This document shows positions 46,145 to 54,284 of a stretch of 64,000 nucleotides of DNA, piece after piece; position 1 is the first letter of the stretch; every line of letters begins with the position of its first letter. The stretch comes from Methanosarcina barkeri 3 (GTDB lineage: Archaea; Halobacteriota; Methanosarcinia; Methanosarcinales; Methanosarcinaceae). The stretch lies in NCBI RefSeq assembly GCF_000970305.1, contig NZ_CP009517.1:1426001-1490000 (forward strand). Direction: 5' to 3'. Below the pieces are notes generated by a model, which ran no database searches, was not told the origin of the DNA, and saw only the letters and a program-made list of their open reading frames with translations. The position numbers were made by a program, and so were the translations under genes.

Positions 46145-46445
46145 GTTTTAATTCAGTTATAATATATTTCTCCAGCAGGCGATCTGCTGAAATCTTCTCC
46201 AAATACGTTTGTTAAGGAAAGAGAGTTGAAAACCGGATTTTTGTAGATTAAAATGAAGTTTATAAGGAGCCCTTCGAAAGGCCTTTTTGATATAATTGAC
46301 CTTTCCCTTTTGGGGAGTAATTTCTGATTGAAGTGATATTTTTCTTCATGTTCATTTCAGTTTTAATATATTTCTCTGGCTGGCTGACTGCTAAAATCTT
46401 CCCCGAGCGCGTTCCTTGAGTTTTGTTAAGAAAAGAGAAATTGAA
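46145..46445 (+). repeat. ~205-bp intergenic repeat, about 1.5 units in tandem
   Basis: First unit from TTCAGTTATAATATATTTCTCC with hairpin GGAGCCCTTCGAAAGGCCTTTTTG at 46267; then the next TTCAGTTTTAATATATTTCTC starts at about 46357, and that unit is interrupted by the hicB gene. Confidence 0.87.
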
Positions 46446-46539
46446 GACTATAATTCTTACAGGTCTAACCCGATCCGTATAACCAATATAAGATTTAAAC
46501 AGCATAAAACTAAATATATCAGTTCGGAAAGGTGTAATT

Positions 46540-46770
46540 ATGCTCATCCAGTACATCCACGCAGCTCTTGAGAGAGCAAAATACAAAATAATCGATGACG
46601 AAGAACCTTATTATGGAGAAGTTCCCGAACTTGAGGGTGTATGGGCTACAGGCAAGACACTTGAAGAATGTCGCAGAAACCTGGAAGAAGTCATTGATGA
46701 ATGGATTATTGTGAGGCTAAGAAATAGATTATATCTGCCCGGATTCCGCAAGTTTTCGAATTATCTTTAA
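46540..46770 (+). CDS. HicB-like antitoxin with likely frameshifted C-terminus
   Basis: 76 residues of the second HicB type (QYIHAALERAKYKIIDDEEPYYGEVPELEGVWATG, EECRRNLEEVIDEWIIVRLRN). RBS GGAAAGGTG. After LYLPG the frame runs into an unlikely tail, whereas another frame reads IPQVFELSLNIAEDRLK and ends in TGA overlapping the hicA ATG (ATGA). This suggests an indel near 46738-46745. Its toxin partner downstream is also broken, so the module is decayed. Confidence 0.72.
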   Translation: MLIQYIHAALERAKYKIIDDEEPYYGEVPELEGVWATGKTLEECRRNLEEVIDEWIIVRLRNRLYLPGFRKFSNYL

Positions 46771-46792
46771 ATATCGCTGAAGACAGATTAAA

Positions 46793-46983
46793 ATGAAAGT
46801 GCGTGAGGTTATTAAACTTCTTGAAGTGGCTGGTGCCTGGTCGCTACAAAAGGCAGTCACAGGCAGTATAAGCATCCTAACAAACCAGGTAGAGTAACAA
46901 TTGCTGGTCATAGTGGAGATGACCTCGCGCCAGGTACGTTAAACAGCATATTAAAGCAAGCTCAATTGAAAATGGAGAACTGA
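46793..46983 (+). pseudogene. hicA: hicA toxin gene broken by a 1-bp deletion
   Basis: The first 11 codons read MKVREVIKLLE; the frame then shifts. In the next frame it continues GWCLVATKGSHRQYKHPNKP and GRVTIAGHSGDDLAPGTLNS to TGA at 46983. The original GAAGATGGCTGG (E-D-G-W) appears to have lost one A, leaving GAAGTGGCTGG at 46823-46833. The catalytic His and the rest of the HicA domain are otherwise intact. Confidence 0.82.
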
Positions 46984-46986
46984 TTT

Positions 46987-47229
46987 ATGTACCGTTTTCT
47001 CGTAGTAATCGAAAAAGCAAACAATAACTATTCAGCGTATTCTCCTGACCTTCCAGGATGTGTGGCTACAGGTTCCACTCGGGAAGAGGCAGAAAAGAAT
47101 ATTTATGAAGCAATTGAAATACATGTGCAGGGGTTGCTGGAGGACAATTTACCCGTCCCGGAATTAGAATCTTTTGCTGAATACGTGGCTATTGCTGAAA
47201 AGTCTTCTACAGGTTCTGAAGTTATATAA
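46987..47229 (+). CDS. hicB: HicB-family antitoxin (solo)
   Basis: 80 residues, FLVVIEKANNNYSAYSPDLPGCVATGSTREEAEKNIYEAIEIHVQGL, a clear HicB domain. It follows the broken hicA by 3 bp and has no downstream toxin. It may protect against toxins elsewhere or be a leftover. The sequence is not close to either of the other two HicB copies, so it was not made by recent duplication. Confidence 0.83.
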   Translation: MYRFLVVIEKANNNYSAYSPDLPGCVATGSTREEAEKNIYEAIEIHVQGLLEDNLPVPELESFAEYVAIAEKSSTGSEVI

Positions 47230-47369
47230 ACTGAATTTTCGATTTTTGAGCTTTACTTTATAATTTAACTAAAAATATATGATCGTGTCCCTGAACTATA
47301 GATCAATTCTGAATAAACGAGTGAATACCATGCATTTGATGAATATAATCGGAGATTCTTTCGATTTTG

Positions 47370-47790
47370 GTTTTCAATGATTCAAACCCACTACCAAATA
47401 TATTTTTTCTGCCGGTGGACTGCTGAAATCTCTCCCAAGTACGTTTGTTAAAAAAAGAGTATTGCAAATCCGTAATTTTTCCAAATAAAAAGGAGTTTAG
47501 AAGGAGCCCTTCGCAGGGTCTTTTTGAAAAAAGTGATCTTTCCCTTTTTGGGGATTTCTCTGATTGAGTGGACCCGTCTTCACGTTTAATTCCATTTAAG
47601 TATGTTTTTCCTGCCGACGGACAGGCGGTCTGCTTGAGTTTCCCTCGAATACGTTTGTTAAGATAAAGTTAAGAAAAGTGAAATTGAAAAACCGCTATTT
47701 CTGCAGCTTTAGAAGGGGCGCTTTGCAGGGCTTCTTTAGATTAAGCACTCTTTTCCTTTGGAGGAATTTTTGATTCAAGCGATGTTTTTC
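47370..47790 (+). repeat. ~205-bp intergenic repeat, two tandem units
   Basis: Hairpins GGAGCCCTTCGCAGGGTCTTTTTG (47502) and the alternative form GGGGCGCTTTGCAGGGCTTCTTTAG (47716), about 213 bp apart. A 63-codon frame at 47758-47949 starts in the repeat and is not credible. The gap 47230-48084 holds nothing else. Confidence 0.87.
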
Positions 47791-48084
47791 AAATATTTTA
47801 TTTTCACGGAATATATCCAGTATCAAGTCCTTTCACCCATAAACAGCGAAAAAATAAGATCCCTCTTTACCTCCATATATCGTGTGATAATTTCTCAAAT
47901 ACATTTTTATGCAAGTATGCAATTTCTGATCTATTGTACATTTTTTTAGTGGAGCTTTTTTATTTTTGTAAAGTCCGAAAATGTAATCTATAAAAAATAA
48001 GCGTAATAAGACTGCTTTTTGACGCGATGAAACATTGACTGTTCTTTGCTAAAAGTGGTTGAGATATATTGGAGAGAATCATAC

Positions 48085-48807
48085 ATGAAAGTTCTGGCAA
48101 TAAATTCTAGTCCAAGGATGGATAAAGGCAACACGGCTTTGATATTAAATCCCTTTCTTGAAGGAATGAAAGAAGCAGGGGCAGAGGTAGAACTATTTTA
48201 TACAAGGAAACTTAATATTAGTCCCTGCACAGGTGAGTTTAATTGCTGGCTGAAGACGCCGGGTAAATGTTACCAAAATGACGATATGAACATATTATAT
48301 CCCAAGATTGATGCAGCTGATGTTATAGTATTTGCTACGCCGGTTTATGTAGATGGAGTCACAGGTCCAATGAAGAACCTGATGGATCGTATTATCCCTC
48401 TCGTACAACCATTCTTCGAGCTGCGAGATGATCACTGCAGGCATCCTTTGCGTGGAGAAGCAAAGGTTCGCAAGCTTGTACTTGTTTCCAACTGTGGCTT
48501 CTGGGAGAAGGACAATTTTGATCCCTTAATTGTACATATGAAAGCTATTTGCAAAAATTTATCCGCTGAATTTTCAGGGGCACTTTTGCGCCCTCACGGT
48601 GAAGCAATAGCTGGGATGCTAGAAATGGGCGCGCCGATAGGTGATATTTTTGAGGCAGCAAAAGAAGCAGGCCGCCAGCTCGTAAAAGAAGAAAAGATGT
48701 CACAGGAGACCCTTGATATTGTAAGTCGTGAACTCCTGCCAAGAGATATGTATATTCAGATTAATCAGCATGCTCAGCAAACATTAGAGACACTGGAAAA
48801 GTGTTAA
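48085..48807 (+). CDS. NADPH-dependent FMN reductase / flavodoxin-fold protein
   Basis: 240 residues. NSSPRMDKGNTALIL is the FMN phosphate loop of the NADPH-FMN reductase family; CTGEFNCWLKTPGKCYQNDDM holds three cysteines spaced as in iron-sulfur flavoproteins, but the compact four-Cys set is not complete; ATPVYVDGVTGPMKNLMDRI is the second FMN loop. It likely moves electrons between NAD(P)H or ferredoxin and small acceptors. The ATG at 48085 has GGAGAG 8 nt upstream; the earlier in-frame start at 48046 is unlikely. Confidence 0.85.
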   Translation: MKVLAINSSPRMDKGNTALILNPFLEGMKEAGAEVELFYTRKLNISPCTGEFNCWLKTPGKCYQNDDMNILYPKIDAADVIVFATPVYVDGVTGPMKNLMDRIIPLVQPFFELRDDHCRHPLRGEAKVRKLVLVSNCGFWEKDNFDPLIVHMKAICKNLSAEFSGALLRPHGEAIAGMLEMGAPIGDIFEAAKEAGRQLVKEEKMSQETLDIVSRELLPRDMYIQINQHAQQTLETLEKC

Positions 48808-48894
48808 CTTAATTCACTTATTACCCTTCTATTTTTTTTGTAAACAATGCTAAAACAAAGATAATTTGTTGTTTTTATTACAACTTTCTGATAT

Positions 48895-48985
48895 TTAATT
48901 GAGTTTAAATATATTTCTCCTGCCGGCGGTCTGCTGGAATTCTCCCCGAGTATGGTTGTTAGGAAAAGTGAAATTAAACATCCTT
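48895..48985 (+). repeat. ~205-bp intergenic repeat, partial copy abutting fic
   Basis: AATATATTTCTCCTGCCGGCGGTCTGCTGG-like start and GTTAGGAAAAGTGAAATTAAA, which runs into the fic stop codon. The boundary is identical to that at the truncated fic copy (43525). Confidence 0.8.
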
Positions 48986-49906
48986 TTTCCCATGCTCCGA
49001 CAGATATTGCTCAATTGCACGTTTTGAGCTATGCCATGTTTTTCCTATTTTTACTGCATCTAGGAGCCCCTGTCTAGCTCGCAAGCTAAGATATTCCTGA
49101 GAATAAGGAGTTTCTATAGCTAGTTCTCGAAGAGGTAGAAGTTCATCGTTTCCTCCTGAAATGGAGAGATATAGGGTCAGGTTTTCATCCACAGCTCTTG
49201 CAATGAAATTGGCAAATGGCCTTAAGTTTCCAGCATCTGCAGCTCTGAGGGATTTGTAATATTTTCCTCTATCCTCTTTTTTGAGTACAACAGGAGGATA
49301 ATTTCTTGTCATCAAATACAGGTTTGTAAGAAGTCTGGCCACTCGGCCGTTTCCATCACTGAAGGGGTGAATTTCAACAAACCTGTGATGCAGGAAGGAA
49401 GCTGTTTCAATTGGATTTTCTTTGCTTTCAGCTATCATTTTAATAAGTTCATCCATCAGTTTAACTATCTTTGACCAATCGGGAGGAGTCTTTACTGCTC
49501 CTGCTACTCTCACATTTCTCGTGCGGTACTTTCCGGCGTCCTCAAGTATGCCTCGAGTTACAATTTCGTGGATCTCCTGAATTATGACATGGTCTATTGA
49601 TCGTTTTTTCTTTGCCAGATCTTCCATTCGATCAAAAGCTTTTGCGTTATTGCTCGCCTCAAGATGTTCTCTAAGAGATTTTCCGCCAATAGTAAGCCCT
49701 TCTTCCAGAACAAGTTTTGTCTCCTGAAGCGTTAGTGTATTTCCTTCTATCGCATTGGAGTGATAGGTATGAATCAGCCTCATTTCTTCATGCAGCCTTG
49801 CTAAAGAACCTGGAGGAATGGGCCTCATGAAGTTTAGCTCTTCCATTTTCTCATTTATTCGTGCAAGAAGCTTTTCTTGAACTAAAGATGTATCGGTATG
49901 TGTCAT
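48974..49906 (-). CDS. Fic-family AMP-transferase with C-terminal helix-turn-helix
   Basis: 310 residues. The class II inhibitory motif SNAIEG is at residues 50-55; its Glu blocks the active site until displaced. The catalytic Fic motif HPFSDGNGRVARLL starts at residue 180. The last 45 residues (SQEYLSLRARQGLLDAVKIGKTW, then SSKRAIEQYL) resemble an excisionase/MerR-like DNA-binding helix-turn-helix. It should transfer AMP to a protein hydroxyl. The ATG at 49906 is preferred over the GTG at 49933: a TATA box (GATATATATC, 49935-49944) lies about 30 bp upstream, so the mRNA is probably leaderless. Upstream palindromes suggest autoregulation. Confidence 0.87.
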   Translation of the reverse strand: MTHTDTSLVQEKLLARINEKMEELNFMRPIPPGSLARLHEEMRLIHTYHSNAIEGNTLTLQETKLVLEEGLTIGGKSLREHLEASNNAKAFDRMEDLAKKKRSIDHVIIQEIHEIVTRGILEDAGKYRTRNVRVAGAVKTPPDWSKIVKLMDELIKMIAESKENPIETASFLHHRFVEIHPFSDGNGRVARLLTNLYLMTRNYPPVVLKKEDRGKYYKSLRAADAGNLRPFANFIARAVDENLTLYLSISGGNDELLPLRELAIETPYSQEYLSLRARQGLLDAVKIGKTWHSSKRAIEQYLSEHGKKDV

Positions 49907-49914
49907 AATTTGAT

Positions 49915-49977
49915 ATATCCGATATGTGCTCACTGATATATATCGGTATCGGCAATTTTTAGTGCTATCCGATATAG
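49915..49977 (-). promoter_or_regulatory. fic promoter with three ATATCGGAT-type operator sites
   Basis: Site 1: perfect palindrome ATATCCGATAT (49915-49925). Site 2: GATATATATCGGTATCGG (49935-49952), overlapping the TATA box. Site 3: CTATCCGATATAG (49965-49977). Only site 3 remains at the truncated fic (44205-44217). Confidence 0.6.
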
Positions 49978-49984
49978 AGATTTC

Positions 49985-50290
49985 TTATTTATTTCACCTC
50001 AGTTAAAGTCTGTTTCTCTCTGCTGAGATCTGATGGAATTTCTCTGAGTAAGTTTGTAAAGAAAGGAAGAATTGAAAGCCCTCCTATTTTGCAGATTCCA
50101 AAGGAGTTTAGAAGGAACCCTTCGCAGGGCCTTTTTGATATAAGTGATCTTTTCCTTTGTGGGAGAAATTTCTGATTTAGGTGAGCCTTTCTTCACGTTC
50201 AATTCAGTTAAAATATATTTTTTCCTGCTGATAATCTGCTTTAATTTCTCAAAACAATTTTTGCAAATATAGTGGAAAAGATAGATCCTA
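49985..50290 (+). repeat. ~205-bp intergenic repeat, about 1.3 units
   Basis: Starts at TTTCACCTCAGTTAAAGTCTG, hairpin GGAACCCTTCGCAGGGCCTTTTTG at 50113, then TTCAGTTAAAATATATTTTTTCCTGC of the next unit, which is cut at 50290. It borders the fic promoter at one side and the next toxin-antitoxin-like pair at the other. Confidence 0.85.
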
Positions 50291-50346
50291 TGAGTACACA
50301 AATACATTTAAGATTGAAAAGACAAAATGCTAGTTAGGTGATACTA

Positions 50347-50658
50347 TTGGGAGAAGCCATCGAATACGTAAAAATTCCTCGTAAAATCTTTGAACCTATC
50401 AGTGACATGGTGAAAGTAGGCCTTTATAAAGACGAACAGGAGGCATTAAAGCAACTTGTGCATGACCAGGCTGAACAAAAGATAGATTATTATGGCAAAA
50501 AGGTAGCTGAAATGGAAAAGAAGTACGATATGGACTTTTTTACTTTTGAAAAAAGAATCCAATCGAGAGTAGGAGAAGAAGACTTTGAAGAGTGGGATGA
50601 TTTCATAATTTGGGAAAGCTATGTCACAGCATCACGATATTGGGAAAAGTTCTTATGA
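50347..50658 (+). CDS. Putative antitoxin-like partner of DUF6516 protein
   Basis: 103 residues, mainly helical and charged (KIPRKIFEPISDMVKVGLYKDEQEALKQLVHDQAEQKIDYY). The early part resembles the small DNA-binding or scaffold proteins that precede toxins. It overlaps the next gene by 4 bp (ATGA). The TTG at 50347 is chosen as start because AGGTGA lies 5 nt before it; a GTG at 50338 falls inside that RBS. No family is firmly recognised; the partner role is inferred from the coupling. Confidence 0.65.
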   Translation: MGEAIEYVKIPRKIFEPISDMVKVGLYKDEQEALKQLVHDQAEQKIDYYGKKVAEMEKKYDMDFFTFEKRIQSRVGEEDFEEWDDFIIWESYVTASRYWEKFL

Positions 50659-51020
50659 CAATAAGCAAAACCGTTGCTGCTCTTTCATCCAGTGAGATTG
50701 TACTTGAATTAAAAGTTCTCAAAGCAATAGTTGAACCTCCTGTCCAGACTTTACAAGCAAGAGCAACTCTAAAAGATGGCTACATATTGCAGATTAACGA
50801 GAGTGTGGGCCCCGATTTCAGACGATATTCCTACCACCTGCAAAAAGGGGATGCAATGATTAAGCGTTGGGATAATTCTCCATACTGGAAAGACCTAAAA
50901 ACATTCCCATATCATGTCCATAAAGGAAATGAAGCAGAACCCAAAGAATCTCCCGAAGTATTTATAGAAGACATTCTCCGTGAGGTGAAGAAACTGCTGA
51001 GTTCAAATCGCTTTTTGTAG
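50655..51020 (+). CDS. DUF6516-like protein, probable toxin of a coupled pair
   Basis: 121 residues: LQARATLKDGYILQINES and YSYHLQKGDAMIKRWDNSPYW and FPYHVHKGN, with two conserved His motifs, match the DUF6516 pattern often coded beside small antitoxin-like genes. The activity is not established. The start at 50655 overlaps the upstream stop. Its last 59 bp overlap the end of the convergent methyltransferase gene. Confidence 0.66.
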   Translation: MTISKTVAALSSSEIVLELKVLKAIVEPPVQTLQARATLKDGYILQINESVGPDFRRYSYHLQKGDAMIKRWDNSPYWKDLKTFPYHVHKGNEAEPKESPEVFIEDILREVKKLLSSNRFL

Positions 51021-51594
51021 CCGATAAAAGATAGGCTTTTCTGTGACTAGGATTGAGCAGTGAATCGAAAATTACATCTTTTATATAGGTTATATCAAAA
51101 AGAGGCGAAAAAATAAGCTCTATTTCAGCTTTTGAGACTCTTCTAGGTAGCTCGTATTCTCCCGGCTCCTTGTCAGAAAAACATAACATAAAATATTTGC
51201 CACCTTCCCTGAGTACCTTATGAACTTGCCGTGTAAAAACCGGCCTCTCCTCATCCTTCATCACATGAAACAGACCAGAATCAATGACAACATCGAACTC
51301 TTCTTCTCTGAAAAGCCAATCCACATGCAGTACATTTCCTACGATAAAATTTACATTAACATGGCGTTCTATGGCCTTTTTCTTTGCGTCTGAGATGGCA
51401 TTTTCAGCAAGGTCTATACCTGTGACGTCACAGCCATTGATAGCTAGCATTATTGCATTTTCACCCCTGCCACACCCTATATCCAGAGCTCGACCAGGCC
51501 TGATTTCCCCACTTTGTATAACCGCCTGGAAAGCAGGCTGAGGGCGATCAAGGTCCCATGGCGGCGTGCCCTTATATACTTCATTCCAGAACAA
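50962..51594 (-). CDS. Class I SAM-dependent methyltransferase, small-molecule type
   Basis: 210 residues. FWNEVYKGTPPWDLDRPQPA at the start is typical of the thiopurine/tellurite-resistance-like group; ALDIGCGRGENAIMLA is motif I; DVVIDSGLFHVMKDE is motif IV. The last 19 residues (KSDLNSAVSSPHGECLL) overlap the DUF6516 gene on the other strand and do not look family-like, so the 3' end may have been rewritten when that module arrived. The ATG is preceded by a poor RBS (GGAGGAG 9-10 nt upstream). Confidence 0.82.
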   Translation of the reverse strand: MFWNEVYKGTPPWDLDRPQPAFQAVIQSGEIRPGRALDIGCGRGENAIMLAINGCDVTGIDLAENAISDAKKKAIERHVNVNFIVGNVLHVDWLFREEEFDVVIDSGLFHVMKDEERPVFTRQVHKVLREGGKYFMLCFSDKEPGEYELPRRVSKAEIELIFSPLFDITYIKDVIFDSLLNPSHRKAYLLSATKSDLNSAVSSPHGECLL

Positions 51595-51934
51595 ACTTCT
51601 CCTCCTCGAAAGCTAAAATTATTAAGTTACAATTTAATACTGGTCAACGATAAGCCTTAATCTTAATAATTCTTCTGGACGACCTTTATTTTGGAAGTTC
51701 GGGTAGTTTTGACAGCAACTGTGAAATACCATTCTTTTTTCATTTGAAAACAAGGTTACTAAATGCGGAAGGAAGTTTTTCCTGATCTTCGAGTCTTTGT
51801 AGATTTGGATTGAGCCTTTAGAGGGCCTATTTTCGAGGCCAAAGTGATTCTTTTCTATAGAGGAATGTTTTAGAATATGGTGATATACCAAAATTGGACC
51901 GATAAATACTAGCGAAAATCTTTCTCCTTCCAAT
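51595..51934. other. Gap between methyltransferase and repeat
   Basis: About 340 bp. A degraded half of the 205-bp repeat is visible at 51785-51860 (TTTAGAGGGCCTATTTTCGAGGCC, AAAGTGATTCTTTTC). A 133-codon leftward frame across the gap has no credible protein features. Confidence 0.5.
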
Positions 51935-52115
51935 TTCAGTTTTAATATATTTCTCCTACTGGCGGACTGCTTAATCTTCCATAAGTACGTTTGTAGACAT
52001 CGAAAAACTGAAACCTGTGAATTTTCTAAATTCAACAGAAGTTTAGAAGGAGCCCTTCGAAGGGCCTTTTTGCTAAAAGTGATCTTTTCCTTTTTGGGGA
52101 GATGTTTTATGATTA
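51935..52115 (+). repeat. ~205-bp intergenic repeat
   Basis: From TTTCAGTTTTAATATATTTCTCC through GGCGGACTGCTTAATCTTCC, TACGTTTGTAGACATCG, hairpin GGAGCCCTTCGAAGGGCCTTTTTG (52049) and AAAAGTGATCTTTTCC. It ends inside the 3' end of hepT, and its remaining part reappears on the other side of the hepT-mntA pair at 52855. Confidence 0.88.
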
Positions 52116-52409
52116 TTACATCTCGTCCAATATATGTTTGATATCCGGCTTTGCTTCGGGAATACCTTCTTTAACAGATAACCAGACTACTTTCAGGTTC
52201 ACTCCGAAGTAAGCATGAATCAATTTATCCCGTATCCCTGCCAGATCTTTCCAAGGAACAGAGGGATACTTCTCACGGATTTCAAATGGTACATTCTTTG
52301 TTGCTTCACCAATGATCTCCAGAGCCCTAACGACTGCAAACTGGGTTTTACGATCTTCGGTAAACTCTTCAAATGTCCAGCCGTTGATAAATTCTTCTGC
52401 TGCTTCCAT
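52116..52409 (-). CDS. hepT: HepT-family toxin (HEPN ribonuclease)
   Basis: 97 residues from the first ATG. RDKLIHAYFG carries the HEPN R-x4-H-x-Y motif: catalytic Arg and His and the tyrosine that MntA modifies with AMP. HepT cleaves RNA unless modified. The frame stays open and family-like upstream (IREVKDCIQDIYDA) to the mntA stop, and the best-placed RBS (GAGGG) precedes an ATT at 52457, so translation may begin with ATT there, giving 113 residues, the usual HepT length. The mntA gene precedes it on the same strand. Confidence 0.84.
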   Translation of the reverse strand: MEAAEEFINGWTFEEFTEDRKTQFAVVRALEIIGEATKNVPFEIREKYPSVPWKDLAGIRDKLIHAYFGVNLKVVWLSVKEGIPEAKPDIKHILDEM

Positions 52410-52463
52410 TGCGTCATAGATATCCTGGATACAGTCTTTTACTTCACGAATTTTAATCCCTCT

Positions 52464-52769
52464 TCAAACAGCTTTAACTTCACTCAGGATATGTTTGCCT
52501 ATATTCGGCTTTAATGCATCTTTCATAACAAGGTCTACCTTAATACCCAGAGCATCCGAAAGGTAGTTTTCAAGGTTGACAAATTTAAAAATAGTAGGGG
52601 TCTTACTGAACTCAACGAGTATGTCAAGATCACTTCCTGACTTTTGCTCTCCCCTTATGTAAGACCCAAAAATCCCCAGGTAACTAACATGGTACTTTTC
52701 TTTAAGCTCAGGGAGCATTTCATGGAGTTTTCGAATGTAAATGTCAGCTTCTTTTCGGTTTTCCAGCAT
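52464..52769 (-). CDS. mntA: MntA-family nucleotidyltransferase antitoxin
   Basis: 101 residues. GIFGSYIRGEQKSGSDLDILVEF is the minimal nucleotidyltransferase motif GSxxRG...DxD, with the third Asp in KVDLVMKD. It adds AMP units to HepT's tyrosine and so silences the toxin. The module order mntA then hepT is standard. Codes for a complete domain, apparently functional. Confidence 0.88.
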   Translation of the reverse strand: MLENRKEADIYIRKLHEMLPELKEKYHVSYLGIFGSYIRGEQKSGSDLDILVEFSKTPTIFKFVNLENYLSDALGIKVDLVMKDALKPNIGKHILSEVKAV

Positions 52770-52849
52770 TTATTCAGGCTCTGTTTGGATTCTTTCTTGA
52801 GATATCATAGTATTTTGCGGTTGTAGTATTTATAATTACTAAAGGAGGA

Positions 52850-52960
52850 GGGTTAAATCTTCTTCATGTCCAATTCAGTTTTAATATATTTCTCAGACGG
52901 CGGGATACTGGAATCTTCCCCGAGTACGTTTGTCAAGAAGATATAGCTGAAAAACTTGAT
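52850..52960 (+). repeat. ~205-bp intergenic repeat, partial copy
   Basis: CTTCTTCATGTCCAATTCAGTTTTAATATATTTCTC, CCCGAGTACGTTTGTCAAG. It forms the continuation of the unit interrupted by hepT-mntA and abuts the 3' end of the next gene. Confidence 0.82.
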
Positions 52961-52964
52961 TTTA

Positions 52965-53288
52965 TTACTTTGCTCTCCGTGCTAGAAAGGTAGAACTGTC
53001 TCCTAGATGAAACCTGAACTCTCCTTCCAGTAAGTCTTTTTCTTTTATTCTGACCCAACCACTACCAAAGACATGGTCGCACTCATCAGTTCCTTCCCAG
53101 GTGAACTCAAATTTTTTGCCATCAGCATAATCAACGATCTTTCCGTCTATATCACCATAAACTAAACCAAATTGAAAATATCCCATATTGTCTGGCTCTA
53201 TTGTAATATAAGCCTGAACTTCCATATTGAAATAATCTTCATCCCATAATTCCATTTCATAAATGTGCCATTTCCCTGTGAAGTCCAT
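52965..53288 (-). CDS. Conserved hypothetical protein, 107 aa, copy A
   Basis: Soluble, acidic, beta-rich: WHIYEMELWDEDYFNMEVQAYI, FEFTWEGTDECDHVFGSGW, EGEFRFHLGDSSTFLARRAK. The pattern recalls a small hypothetical family also seen in bacteria, but no function is known to me. A copy at 59321 is over 90% identical. Both copies have the same repeat-derived flanks on both sides, so gene and flanks were duplicated together. Confidence 0.78.
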   Translation of the reverse strand: MDFTGKWHIYEMELWDEDYFNMEVQAYITIEPDNMGYFQFGLVYGDIDGKIVDYADGKKFEFTWEGTDECDHVFGSGWVRIKEKDLLEGEFRFHLGDSSTFLARRAK

Positions 53289-53364
53289 ACTCTTGATTCT
53301 CTTTTCTTGAATAAAAAATCGCTATACAATATATGAACTTGAAACCTTAGGAGACTATTGATTC

Positions 53365-53735
53365 AGTTAAATTGCATATTTATAAGGAGCCCTATGCAGG
53401 GTCTTTTTATTAAAAGCGATCTTTTCCTTTTGAGAAGAAGTTTCTGATTGAAAGTGAATTTCTCCTCACGTTCATCTCAGTTTTAATATATTTATCCTGC
53501 CGGCGGACTGCTCAATCTTCCCCAAACACGTTTGTAGATATTGAAAAACTGAAAACCTGTGAGTTTTCTGAATATATAAGAGTTTAGAAGGAACCCTTCG
53601 CAGGGCCTTTTTGATATAAGTGATCTTTACCTTTTGGGGATTTTGTGATTGAAGTGGACCCTTCTTCACGTTCATTTCAGTTTTAGTATATTTTTCCAGC
53701 CGAGGGTCTGTTTGAATATTCCCCTAATACCTTTA
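53365..53735 (+). repeat. ~205-bp intergenic repeat, two tandem units
   Basis: Hairpins GGAGCCCTATGCAGGGTCTTTTTAT (53388) and GGAACCCTTCGCAGGGCCTTTTTG (53590), 202 bp apart; the first TTCAGTTTTAATATATTTATCC lies between them, and a second TATA-like element ends the array. Confidence 0.9.
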
Positions 53736-53800
53736 TTAAGAAAATAAGTAACAACTCAGATAACTTGGAAGGGCTCACACTTATTCAGCATCAAGTAAAA

Positions 53801-54148
53801 TTATTTTATATTTTCCAATATGTCCAACAATAATAACCTTACGTCTTTATTAATATTTACAATATAAATATCATAGTTTTTAGATATACTTAGTATAGAT
53901 TTCATTAATTCTTGACAAATTGGACTTTTCAGTTCATTATAATAGTTCGTATAAAATTGACAGGGGTCTATTAAACCTAGTCTATAATTATTTGCCAGCT
54001 TATTACTGGGCGAGAGTACAGGGCATTCCATGATCTGCTCATTCTTTACATACGCAGGAATGTTCCGCATACAAATGAAGAATTTTGCAGATGGATTATC
54101 AACCAATTTTTCATTTAATCGACTGAAATCAGTTTCTTTAATTACCAT
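53801..54148 (-). CDS. Hypothetical protein, 115 aa
   Basis: A strong RBS (AGGAGTGG, 5-6 nt) supports it. Parts such as SPSNKLANNYRLGLIDPCQFYTNYYNEL and YDIYIVNINKD faintly resemble the DUF488 pattern, but the match is too weak to name a family. No membrane segment or signal. It is bounded by repeat units at about 50 bp (left) and 135 bp (right). Confidence 0.6.
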   Translation of the reverse strand: MVIKETDFSRLNEKLVDNPSAKFFICMRNIPAYVKNEQIMECPVLSPSNKLANNYRLGLIDPCQFYTNYYNELKSPICQELMKSILSISKNYDIYIVNINKDVRLLLLDILENIK

Positions 54149-54284
54149 TTTTATCCACTCCTAATTTGATTTATTTTATCCATAAATTTGTAATTGTAAT
54201 TGACATCGTCAATTAGATATAGAAACTTTCTCGTGGAAAAAGTTTGGAACCTTAGAAGGCTGCCTGAATAGTTACAAGCTCGTG

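Noticed and set aside
47758-47949. 63-codon rightward frame
   Set aside because: Begins in the right end of a repeat unit, aromatic-rich without RBS.
51634-52035. 133-codon leftward frame
   Set aside because: Covers a degraded and an intact repeat unit; no domain or RBS.
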